Source: Prado023 sp964638055
Lineage (GTDB): Bacteria; Actinomycetota; Actinomycetes; S36-B12; CAIYMF01
Length of the DNA stretch: 5,670 bases
Assembly: GCA_964638055.1 (NCBI GenBank)
Contig: CAZWXF010000137.1
Location: 1-5,670, forward strand
Reading direction: 5' to 3'
In this document: in pieces, positions 1-5,285 of the stretch
Numbering within the stretch: position 1 is the first letter of the stretch
Layout: every line of letters begins with the position of its first letter
Translations under genes and position numbers: made by a program
The notes under the pieces: model-generated
Told to the model about the DNA's origin: nothing
Databases searched by the model: none
What the model saw: only the letters and a program-made list of their open reading frames with translations

Positions 1-76
1 GCCCGTCGAGACCCCGCCGGTCGAGCCCGTCGAGACCCCGCCGGTCGAGCCCGTCGAGACCCCGCCGGTCGAGACC
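1..76. repeat. Tandem array of palindrome-like 24-bp repeats, cut by the left edge
   Basis: The core GGTCGAGCCCGTCGAGACC appears in full at 19-37 and 43-61. A partial copy starts the window (1-13) and a shortened one lies at 67-76. Copies are separated by the 5-base spacer CCGCC, giving an exact 24-base period. The core is an imperfect palindrome, with GGTC at one end matched by GACC at the other and TCGA in both halves. The array lies just downstream of the stop of the 230-aa gene and is the same family as the array at 1082-1290 and the copies inside that gene. A perfect 10-base palindrome, CCAGCGCTGG, closes it at 75-84, with no T tract to make it a clear terminator. Because the period is a multiple of three, the array could be part of a coding tail beyond the edge; this cannot be decided here. 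Confidence 0.85.
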
Positions 77-92
77 AGCGCTGGCGCAGGGG

Positions 93-785
93 TCAGGTTT
101 CCGTGCGGGGTCCCTCGCCCTGCGCGCTGTCGTCCGACGGCGGCCCTTCGGGGTCGCCCTTCGAGCCTGAGGCGCCGGTCGAGCCTGAGGCGCCGGTCGA
201 GCTTGTCGAGACCAAGCCATCCTTGGCGCCTGTCGTGGCGCCGGTCGAGCCTGTCGAGACCAAGCCATCCGCAGTGCGTGAACGCTGCATGCGCTGCAAC
301 GCCCGGACCAGCTCGTCGCCCAGCCTGCGGTACTGGTCCAGGGCCTCGTTGACCCTGACCTCCAGCTGCGCGGAAAGGCTCTCGGCAGCGTCGGCCAGCC
401 GCTCGCAGGCCAGGGCGTCGGCAGGGTCCGCGACGGTGTCCCACAGGGCACGCGCCCGTTCGATGGCCTGGTCGGCGCCCAGACCGGCCAGCTGCTTGGA
501 GTTGCGCATGGCAGACCTCGGCCGCACCTGGGCCAGGCCCGATGCGAGCTCCTGGGCCAGTGCCTTGGGGTCCAGCGATCCCGGCGTGAGTCCGGCCGGC
601 AGCCCGCCGGACGTCCGGCCAGGCACCGATCGGCCCGCCAGCGCGCGCAGGGTCAACGCCTTGTGACGGAGCAGGGTGACCCACTCCATGAGGTCGCGGG
701 TGAGCTGCTCCAGTGCCGTGCGCTGCTCACGCAATCGCGTCACCTCCGCAGCGGCATCCGCATCCGGACCCGACAGATCGCTCAT
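93..785 (-). CDS. Hypothetical helical protein with a repeat-derived Ser/Thr/Gly C-terminal tail (230 aa)
   Basis: I do not recognise a family. The chosen start is the ATG at 783-785 (MSDLSGPDAD), because it overlaps the stop of an upstream small ORF as TGATG and so looks translationally coupled. The frame stays open up to 971, but that extension is arginine/proline-rich and contains the Shine-Dalgarno of the small ORF in non-coding context. Residues about 10-50 and 120-170 are rich in Leu, Ala, Glu and Arg and should be helical, possibly coiled coil. A Gly/Pro-rich linker lies around residues 52-72. There is no signal peptide, membrane segment or cysteine pair, so a cytoplasmic location is likely. 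From about residue 173 the sequence becomes low complexity, with two DGLVST(G/S)STGA blocks and tandem SGSTGA hexapeptides, then an acidic end. This tail is encoded by genome repeats (153-270) and is probably a late addition. Its closeness to the pilus genes is only suggestive, since a repeat array and a candidate promoter intervene. Confidence 0.75.
   Translation of the reverse strand: MSDLSGPDADAAAEVTRLREQRTALEQLTRDLMEWVTLLRHKALTLRALAGRSVPGRTSGGLPAGLTPGSLDPKALAQELASGLAQVRPRSAMRNSKQLAGLGADQAIERARALWDTVADPADALACERLADAAESLSAQLEVRVNEALDQYRRLGDELVRALQRMQRSRTADGLVSTGSTGATTGAKDGLVSTSSTGASGSTGASGSKGDPEGPPSDDSAQGEGPRTET
153..270. repeat. Nested repeats inside the 3' end of the 230-aa gene
   Basis: Two repeat scales overlap here. 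First, the palindrome-like core occurs at 195-213 (GGTCGAGCTTGTCGAGACC) and 243-261 (with CCTG in the middle). Each copy is followed by AAGCCATCC, making 28-base direct repeats at 195-222 and 243-270 that differ at one base and are 48 bases apart. Second, an 18-base unit of the form GGCGCCGGTCGAGCCTGA runs in tandem at 153-170 (diverged), 171-188 and 189-206 (changed at its end). In the gene's frame these read as DGLVST(G/S)STGA and SGSTGA. All spacings are multiples of three, so the reading frame survives any change in copy number. Confidence 0.85.
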
Positions 786-889
786 CACGACACCCACGAG
801 TCGAGGACGAGCACACGGCTCCGCCGACCGCTGCGGCCCACGCGGGCGCGGGCGATCACCTCCGGAGGGGAGGCTGTGGCCACACTCAC
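785..889 (-). CDS. Possible 34-aa leader or small protein, translationally coupled to the 230-aa gene
   Basis: A GTG at 887-889 sits five bases after GGAGG in a near-perfect Shine-Dalgarno, the strongest ribosome site in the window. It opens a 34-codon frame ending in TGA at 785-787, whose last base is the first base of the ATG of the 230-aa gene (TGATG). The product starts MSVATASPPEV, has an Arg-rich middle and ends RVLVLDSWVS; I recognise no family. No membrane segment or signal peptide is evident. Possible readings are a real small protein, a translated leader that loads ribosomes onto the downstream gene, or the 5' remnant of a longer gene moved out of frame. The ribosome site and overlap argue for actual translation; the role is unknown. 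Confidence 0.5.
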   Translation of the reverse strand: MSVATASPPEVIARARVGRSGRRSRVLVLDSWVS

Positions 890-893
890 GGTG

Positions 894-902
894 ACCTCCT
901 TT
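894..902 (-). promoter_or_regulatory. Near-consensus Shine-Dalgarno that sets the start at 889
   Basis: On the minus strand the bases AAAGGAGGT are followed by CACC and then GTG. This is close to a perfect complement of the 16S rRNA 3' end at a normal distance. No ATG or other start of the 230-aa frame lies in range of it, so it points to the 34-codon ORF. The 230-aa ATG itself is preceded only by a weak GGGTG. Confidence 0.8.
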
Positions 903-962
903 CGCGGACCAGGACCCGGGCAAGGGCCGGATGGATGGGATGATCAAGGCTCTCAGTCCCGG

Positions 963-990
963 TGTCGGCACGTCGGCCGGGTGACTTGAT
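963..990 (-). promoter_or_regulatory. Candidate flagellar-type (FliA/WhiG-like) sigma promoter
   Basis: On the minus strand ATCA (987-990) is followed, after 17 bases, by GCCGACA (963-969). FliA/WhiG-class promoters have a -35 of the TAAA or, in some actinobacteria, CTCA type and a -10 of the GCCGATAA type, 15-17 bases apart; here one -35 base and one or two -10 bases differ. Transcription would begin near 955, giving an untranslated leader of about 65 bases before the GTG at 889. A second GCCGACACC lies exactly 100 bases upstream at 1061-1069 with a poorer -35 (CTCG). The assignment rests on motif resemblance only. Confidence 0.35.
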
Positions 991-1008
991 GGTGCCGGGT
1001 CAACCTTC

Positions 1009-1024
1009 GCGGACTCAAGTCCGC
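1009..1024. promoter_or_regulatory. Perfect inverted repeat, possible operator
   Basis: GCGGACT and AGTCCGC are perfect reverse complements separated by two bases (CA). The centre is about 60 bases upstream of the start expected from the candidate promoter at 963-990, just outside its -35, a common position for an activator site. The loop is too short for a good RNA hairpin and there is no T tract, so a protein-binding site is more likely than a terminator. A chance palindrome is possible. The rest of 991-1081 shows nothing further I can name. Confidence 0.35.
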
Positions 1025-1081
1025 CTCAGCGAACGACCGGTCCGACAGACCTCAACGCTTGGTGTCGGCCGAGCCCACGCT

Positions 1082-1290
1082 GGTCGAGCCCGGTCGGTCG
1101 AGCCCGTCGAGACCCCGCCGGTCGAGCCCGTCGGGACCCGCGCCGGTCGAGCCCGTCGAGACCCCCGCCGGTCGAGCTTGTCGAGACCCCCGCCGGTCGA
1201 GCTTGTCGAGACCCCCGCCGGTCGAGCCCGTCGAGACCCGCGCCGGTCGAGCCCGTCGAGACCCCGCCGGTCGAGCCCGTCGAGACCCGC
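1082..1290. repeat. Array of eight palindrome-like repeats downstream of pilT
   Basis: Eight 19-base cores of the form GGTCGAGCCCGTCGAGACC start at 1096, 1120, 1145, 1170, 1195, 1220, 1245 and 1269, after a half copy at 1082-1090. The copy at 1120 has TCGGG for TCGAG. The adjacent copies at 1170 and 1195 carry CTTG in the middle, which suggests they arose from one another by duplication. Spacers are 5 or 6 bases (CCGCC, CCCGCC or CGCGCC), so the period is 24 or 25 bases and no reading frame is kept throughout. The array fills most of the 440-base gap between the pilT stop and the next gene. It may act as a block of weak RNA hairpins at the operon end, or be a spreading non-coding repeat with no role for the host. 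Confidence 0.9.
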
Positions 1291-1291
1291 T

Positions 1292-1315
1292 CTCCATCCA
1301 ATGCTCCCGATGGAG
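1292..1315 (-). terminator. Stem-loop after the pilT stop, possible weak terminator
   Basis: CTCCATC (1292-1298) and GATGGAG (1309-1315) are perfect complements around a 10-base loop, starting 17 bases past the pilT stop. No run of T follows on the minus strand; the repeat array begins instead. It may serve as a 3'-end stabiliser or a non-canonical terminator, which is common in high-GC actinobacteria. Confidence 0.35.
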
Positions 1316-1332
1316 GCCGGCTCCAGCGACCG

Positions 1333-2436
1333 TCAGGAGCGCCCTCTCATGGCGACCAGGCGGGTGGGGGCGGTGCGCTCGACATCGCCCGGGTAGAGGC
1401 TCTGCGAGACCGCCTGCTCGTAGGTCACCTCGCCGGCATGCACCAGGAGCGACAAGGACTGCTCCAACGTGCGCATGCCGTCCTTCTGGCCGGTCACGAG
1501 CGCATTGCGCAGCTGGCTGGTCTTGCCCTCCCGGATGAGGTTGCGGACCGCGCTGTTCGCCACCAGGACCTCGTACGCGGCGACCATGCCGCCTCCCAAC
1601 CTCGGCACGAGCCGCTGGTAGACGATGCCGGTCAGCGCTGCTGCGAGCTGCACCCGGATCTGGGTCTGCTGGTCCGCCGGGAAGACGTCGATGATGCGCG
1701 ACAGGGACTGCGCGGAGTCGTTGGTATGCAGGGTGGCGAACACCAGGTGCCCGGTCTCCGCGGTGGTCAGGGCCAGTCGGATCGACTCCAGGTCGCGCAT
1801 CTCGCCGACGAGCAGCACGTCGGGGTCCTCGCGCAGCGCCGAGCGAAGCGCAGCGGGGAACGACTGAGTGTCCGAGCCCACCTCCCGCTGGCTGACGGCG
1901 GAGCGCTTGTGGAAGTGGACGTACTCGATCGGGTCCTCGATCGTCAGGATGTGGCAGGCGCGATTCGTGTTGATGGCGTCGATCATCGCCGCAAGGGACG
2001 TCGACTTGCCGGAGCCGGTCGGTCCGGTCACCAGGACCAGCCCGTGCGGCCGGCCGACGAACTCGCCGAGGACCGGAGGCAGTCCGAGCTCCTCCATGGT
2101 CGGGATGAACCACGGGATGACGCGCAGCGCCAGGGCAACCGTGCCCCGCTGCCGGTACACGTTGCCGCGGATGCGAGCCTTGTCCTGCCATTCGAAGGAG
2201 AAGTCCAGCTCGCTGCCGCCGGCGAAGGCGGCGTGCTGATCGGGAGTGAGCAGCGCGGCGGCGAGCGCTGCCGTGTCGTCCGCGACGAGCACGGATGCCC
2301 CGGTCGCCGGACGCAGCGAGCCGTCGATGCGCAGCAGGGGCGGGACTCCGACGGTGAGCAGCACATCCGTGCCGCCGTCGTGCTCCCAGAGCTCGGTGAG
2401 CAGCGTCTCGAGGAGCGCGGGTGGGGTGGTGGTCAT
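1333..2436 (-). CDS. pilT: Type IV pilus retraction ATPase, PilT family
   Basis: A cytoplasmic hexameric ATPase that powers pilus disassembly and retraction. Numbering from the first of two adjacent ATGs (2439), it shows an N-terminal PAS-like pilus ATPase domain (about 1-110) and Walker A GPTGSGKST at 139-147. It also has the Asp box TIEDPIEYVH at 166-175, Walker B LLVGEMRD at 209-216 and the His box beginning TLHTND at 236. SAVRNLIRE at 296-304 matches the AIRNLIRE motif, which separates PilT from the extension ATPase PilB. The length (about 367 aa) is normal for PilT, and no tetracysteine zinc site of the PilB type is seen. The second ATG (2434-2436) is preferred because it lies six bases after AGAAGG, the first only three. 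The gene follows the PilX-like gene by about 30 bases, so it is probably in the same transcript. No key residue is missing. Confidence 0.95.
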   Translation of the reverse strand: MTTTPPALLETLLTELWEHDGGTDVLLTVGVPPLLRIDGSLRPATGASVLVADDTAALAAALLTPDQHAAFAGGSELDFSFEWQDKARIRGNVYRQRGTVALALRVIPWFIPTMEELGLPPVLGEFVGRPHGLVLVTGPTGSGKSTSLAAMIDAINTNRACHILTIEDPIEYVHFHKRSAVSQREVGSDTQSFPAALRSALREDPDVLLVGEMRDLESIRLALTTAETGHLVFATLHTNDSAQSLSRIIDVFPADQQTQIRVQLAAALTGIVYQRLVPRLGGGMVAAYEVLVANSAVRNLIREGKTSQLRNALVTGQKDGMRTLEQSLSLLVHAGEVTYEQAVSQSLYPGDVERTAPTRLVAMRGRS

Positions 2437-2466
2437 CATTCGCCTTCTTGGTGGGTCGGTCTCGGA

Positions 2467-4647
2467 CTACTGCTGGACGCTGTAGCTGGGGATCTTCGCC
2501 GCGCGCCGATTGGCCGTGTCCTGCCCGACGAGGGTCACCTTGGCCTTGATCTTGGGGACGCCGGTGGTCGCCGAGCAGGTGGACGCCGTCTCGCAGACGT
2601 AGGCCGTCAGGTACGCACTCGGATCCGTGCCCTGGCTCGTGAAGGGGACGGAGGCGACATTCGCGAAGGTGAGGACGCCGGCAGCCCTGAGGTAGAGGGA
2701 GCGCGAGATCACGCCAGAGCGAAGCCCCGAGGAGGAGAGGAAGTCCAACCTGACTGCCACAGCGGCGAGCGGGGTGTAGACCGTTCCGTTGACGGCGGTG
2801 TTGTTGATGCCGGGCAGGATGCTCCCGACGCCGCTCCTCAGGAAGAGCGCGGCGCATTCACCGGGGCGGCCGCCGTCGAAGCTCGAGTTCGGCACGAAGG
2901 TGGCACCCAGGTTGCAGGAGTCCCCGGCAGCAGCGCCCTGCTGGGTGCGGTAGGCGGGTGCGCGGAAGGTGACCTTCAGGGTGAGCGCATCCAGCACATC
3001 GGTTCTGTCACTCGAAGTGCTCTTGGCCAGAGTCACCGAGTAGTTCACCTTCGTGCCGCTGGTCGGTTGGCCAGACGTGCGCAGTGTGTCGACGAGCCGC
3101 TGCACGAAGGCAGTCGAACAGTCCGTCAGCACATCCAGGGCGTCGGTGAAGAAGGCTCCCGGATGCGTGTTGGGGACGGCCAGGGGGCAGGTCAGATTGG
3201 GTGAGCCCGGCACCGTCAACACGACCGAACGGGTGTCGCCCGCAATGGTGGCAGGACTGTTGTGGCGCACATCGAGCATCAGCGAGTCGATGACCGAACC
3301 GGACGGAATCGCGGTGGCGGAGGTGTAGCTGGAGACCTCTAGATTGCCGCTTGCCGTGTTGTTGCCATTCTTCGTCTTGGTGAACTGGGCGGTGATCGAG
3401 TCGGACGCCTCCTTGGCGCCCTCCCAGACCTTGGCCGTCGTTCCGGTCGGATTGCGGATGAAGGAAGCGACGCTGGTCTGCGCGGTTGGAGCCAGCGTGG
3501 CAATCTGGGTGGTTTCGGACCCCGTCTTCACGCCCTGAACTGCTATGGGCGGCCCGCTGTCGGTAGGCCCTGTCCCGGACCAGCTGCCGCAGATCGCGGC
3601 CGAGGCCTGATTGGACACCGTCAACCGGCTGTTGCCGCCGAAGACGAAGCGCACGCCCTTCTGAACCGCCGTCGTCTTCAGGGGACTGAGGCAGTCCATG
3701 TTGATGCCGAGGAGGGGGAAGGTCGTGGTCCGGGTACCGGCGATGAGCCGTCCGTCGGTGACGCGCCACTCGTGGCTGCTGGGCGGCAACGCCGGGTTGT
3801 CGCCGTTGTGGAAGTCGAAGTAGTAGGTGCCGGGCTTGAACCAGAAGTTGCAGTCGCGGGACGTCACGGCGTTCAGGGCGGCAGCATCGTCGTAGTAGCC
3901 CGGCTCGAATGTGATGGTGGTCCTGAACCCGAGAATGGAGGTGCACGTGCTGGTCGGAACCTTGCGATAGGGGAGCTCATCCGTGCCGGGCACGACGGTG
4001 GGCAGCCCAAGATTCGGGTCCAAGCCACCGTCGTAGCCACCGTAGTTGCACTGCGGCGTCGGCGTGATCCTGGCCGCATCCGGGCAGTCTCCGCGGGCTC
4101 GCACATAGCCGCGCGCGACCAGGTTGCGGCCGTTGGTCTTGATGGGGCCGTGCGAGAACACCGGGCCGCCGACGTCGAACCGGCTGAACCTGGAGTCGTA
4201 GGTCGACTCCACGTTCAGGCCATCGGTGCCGGCGGAGCCGAGGGTCAGGATCGCATTGCCCGGCGTGTTGGTCATCGTGATCGGGACCTCGGGCGACTGG
4301 ACCCCGGAGCCGAGGACACCGTCGCAGACGACCGCGATCGATCCGGTGCCGTCGGGATCGGGGATCACCATCGTGTCCGTTTCCACGCCTGCGGAAGTGT
4401 CGGAGGCGCCGAAGCAGTAGGAGCCCTCGTCGTTGATGAACGTGCCGCGCTGCAGCGTGTTGATCGCCTGCTGGACCGCGCCGTCCACGTCGTAGGCCGA
4501 GGCGGCCTCGCTGCGCAGCGCCACGGTGGTGCGCTGGGTCATGGACGCGAACGACAGGAGGGCGCCCAGGATGAGGGCGATGGCCGTGGTGAAGACGAGC
4601 GCCAGGATCAGGGCCGAGCCCTCGTCGCGGGCGGTTTGGTTCCTCAT
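2467..4647 (-). CDS. Large PilX-like type IV pilus-associated protein (726 aa)
   Basis: The N-terminus MRNQTARDEGSALILALVF continues into one hydrophobic helix (about 11-35) followed by a polar helix, resembling the PilX N-terminal region of minor pilins. There is no strict GFTLxE prepilin motif; glycine 10 before SALILAL is the closest equivalent. The rest should be extracellular: Ser/Thr/Gly-rich, beta-rich, with 14 cysteines (including 78/108, 188/200, 487/510, 578/598 and 685/691), enough for seven disulphides. Residues about 135-350 and 595-660 have short alternating strands suggesting a beta-helix; about 370-565 looks like a separate inserted beta domain. At 726 aa it is far larger than classical PilX (about 150-200 aa), which suggests a tip adhesin or tip-complex protein. 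The start at 4645-4647 has AGAAGG five bases upstream and overlaps the preceding stop as ATGA. The frame is open to 4848, but that extension is the shadow of the upstream gene. The fold is inferred, not computed. Confidence 0.8.
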   Translation of the reverse strand: MRNQTARDEGSALILALVFTTAIALILGALLSFASMTQRTTVALRSEAASAYDVDGAVQQAINTLQRGTFINDEGSYCFGASDTSAGVETDTMVIPDPDGTGSIAVVCDGVLGSGVQSPEVPITMTNTPGNAILTLGSAGTDGLNVESTYDSRFSRFDVGGPVFSHGPIKTNGRNLVARGYVRARGDCPDAARITPTPQCNYGGYDGGLDPNLGLPTVVPGTDELPYRKVPTSTCTSILGFRTTITFEPGYYDDAAALNAVTSRDCNFWFKPGTYYFDFHNGDNPALPPSSHEWRVTDGRLIAGTRTTTFPLLGINMDCLSPLKTTAVQKGVRFVFGGNSRLTVSNQASAAICGSWSGTGPTDSGPPIAVQGVKTGSETTQIATLAPTAQTSVASFIRNPTGTTAKVWEGAKEASDSITAQFTKTKNGNNTASGNLEVSSYTSATAIPSGSVIDSLMLDVRHNSPATIAGDTRSVVLTVPGSPNLTCPLAVPNTHPGAFFTDALDVLTDCSTAFVQRLVDTLRTSGQPTSGTKVNYSVTLAKSTSSDRTDVLDALTLKVTFRAPAYRTQQGAAAGDSCNLGATFVPNSSFDGGRPGECAALFLRSGVGSILPGINNTAVNGTVYTPLAAVAVRLDFLSSSGLRSGVISRSLYLRAAGVLTFANVASVPFTSQGTDPSAYLTAYVCETASTCSATTGVPKIKAKVTLVGQDTANRRAAKIPSYSVQQ

Positions 4648-5285
4648 GTCTGCCTTCTCTGGCCGGTCAGGGTCACGGTGACCGGGGTCGGGTCGTCCGG
4701 GTGGGCGAGGGTCAGGGCCAAGCTCACGCGCTTCGGCGGGCTGGCGGCGGTGCAGCTGCTCGAGCAGGAGAGCACCGGGTCTGTCACGGCGGACACGTTG
4801 TGCGCCACCACCTGGTCGATCGTCGGAGAGGTGGAGCTGCCGCGGCACACGACTCGGTGCAGCTGCCGTTCGGTGGCGGTAGGCACGACCACGTAGGACA
4901 CGATCACCCGGGTACGGACCTCGGACGCCCCGCCGGTGACCTCGTCCCGTGCGAGCCGGACGACCGCTCTCGGCAGAGCCGCCGACCCGCAGGGGTAGAG
5001 GCCACCGGTCGCCGACGCGTTCGTCTCGACTGACTGGAGCGGATCGAACGGTGGGGTGGTGACGCGGACCCCCGTGCTCGCCACGTCCTCGGCGAAGTAC
5101 GCGGCCGCCAGTTGGGCGTCGCTGGACACCTCCAGCCGGGTCTGCGTGGCGGCGGTCTGCTTCATCATGAAGGTCAGGGTGCTGCCCAGTGCCGCGGTCA
5201 CGATGCCCATCAGAGAGACGGCGATCAGCAGCTCGACCAGGGTGAACCCGCGATCGCCACGCGCACCTGGGAGTCTGCTCCTCAT
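4644..5285 (-). CDS. Type IV pilus minor pilin, PilW/GspJ-like prepilin (213 aa)
   Basis: A class III prepilin signal is clear: a short basic leader MRSRLPGARGDRG is followed by FTLVELLIAVSLMGIV. Prepilin peptidase should cut after Gly13; Phe14 becomes the methylated first residue and Glu18 is the conserved Glu5. The hydrophobic helix runs to about residue 40 and is followed by an amphipathic helix (EVSSDAQLAAAYFAEDVAS), a pattern typical of PilW/GspJ minor pilins. The head domain has four cysteines (99, 147, 174, 178), the last two in CSSSC. The length is usual for PilW-like proteins. AAGG lies seven bases before the ATG. The start overlaps the upstream stop as ATGA, and the stop overlaps the next start in the same way, so translation of the three pilin-type genes is coupled. 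The assignment to PilW rather than another minor pilin class is by gene order and helix pattern. Confidence 0.85.
   Translation of the reverse strand: MRSRLPGARGDRGFTLVELLIAVSLMGIVTAALGSTLTFMMKQTAATQTRLEVSSDAQLAAAYFAEDVASTGVRVTTPPFDPLQSVETNASATGGLYPCGSAALPRAVVRLARDEVTGGASEVRTRVIVSYVVVPTATERQLHRVVCRGSSTSPTIDQVVAHNVSAVTDPVLSCSSSCTAASPPKRVSLALTLAHPDDPTPVTVTLTGQRRQT

Noticed and set aside
103..666. Plus-strand open frame opposite the 230-aa gene
   Set aside because: Its product is Ser/Ala/Arg-rich with no ordered pattern. The minus-strand frame has helical sequence, a coupled start and a ribosome site upstream.
786..971. N-terminal extension of the 230-aa protein up to 971
   Set aside because: The extension is Arg/Pro/Gly-rich, has no ribosome site of its own, and would overlie the candidate promoter edge and the strong Shine-Dalgarno that points to a different frame.
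1082..1290. CRISPR array
   Set aside because: Repeats are 19 bases with spacers of only 5-6 nearly identical bases. CRISPR spacers are about 30 bases and unique, and no cas gene is seen.
962..1538. Plus- and minus-strand frames across the repeat array (products rich in SSLSRPP or STGSTG)
   Set aside because: They are translations of the repeat units with no flanking unique sequence. The period shifts between 24 and 25 bases, which breaks any conserved frame.
1052..2857. Long minus-strand open frame of about 600 codons
   Set aside because: It overlaps pilT in another frame and runs through the repeat array and into the PilX-like gene. Its product is Arg/Pro/His-rich low complexity, typical of a shadow frame in high-GC DNA, while the pilT frame carries all catalytic motifs.
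1438..3204. Long plus-strand open frame of 588 codons
   Set aside because: It is antisense to pilT and the PilX-like gene. No recognisable domain is present, and long antisense frames are expected in GC-rich genes.
4648..4848. N-terminal extension of the PilX-like protein
   Set aside because: It lies fully inside the PilW-like gene in another frame and is a low-complexity shadow. The ATG at 4647 has a proper ribosome site, an ATGA overlap and starts just before the hydrophobic helix.
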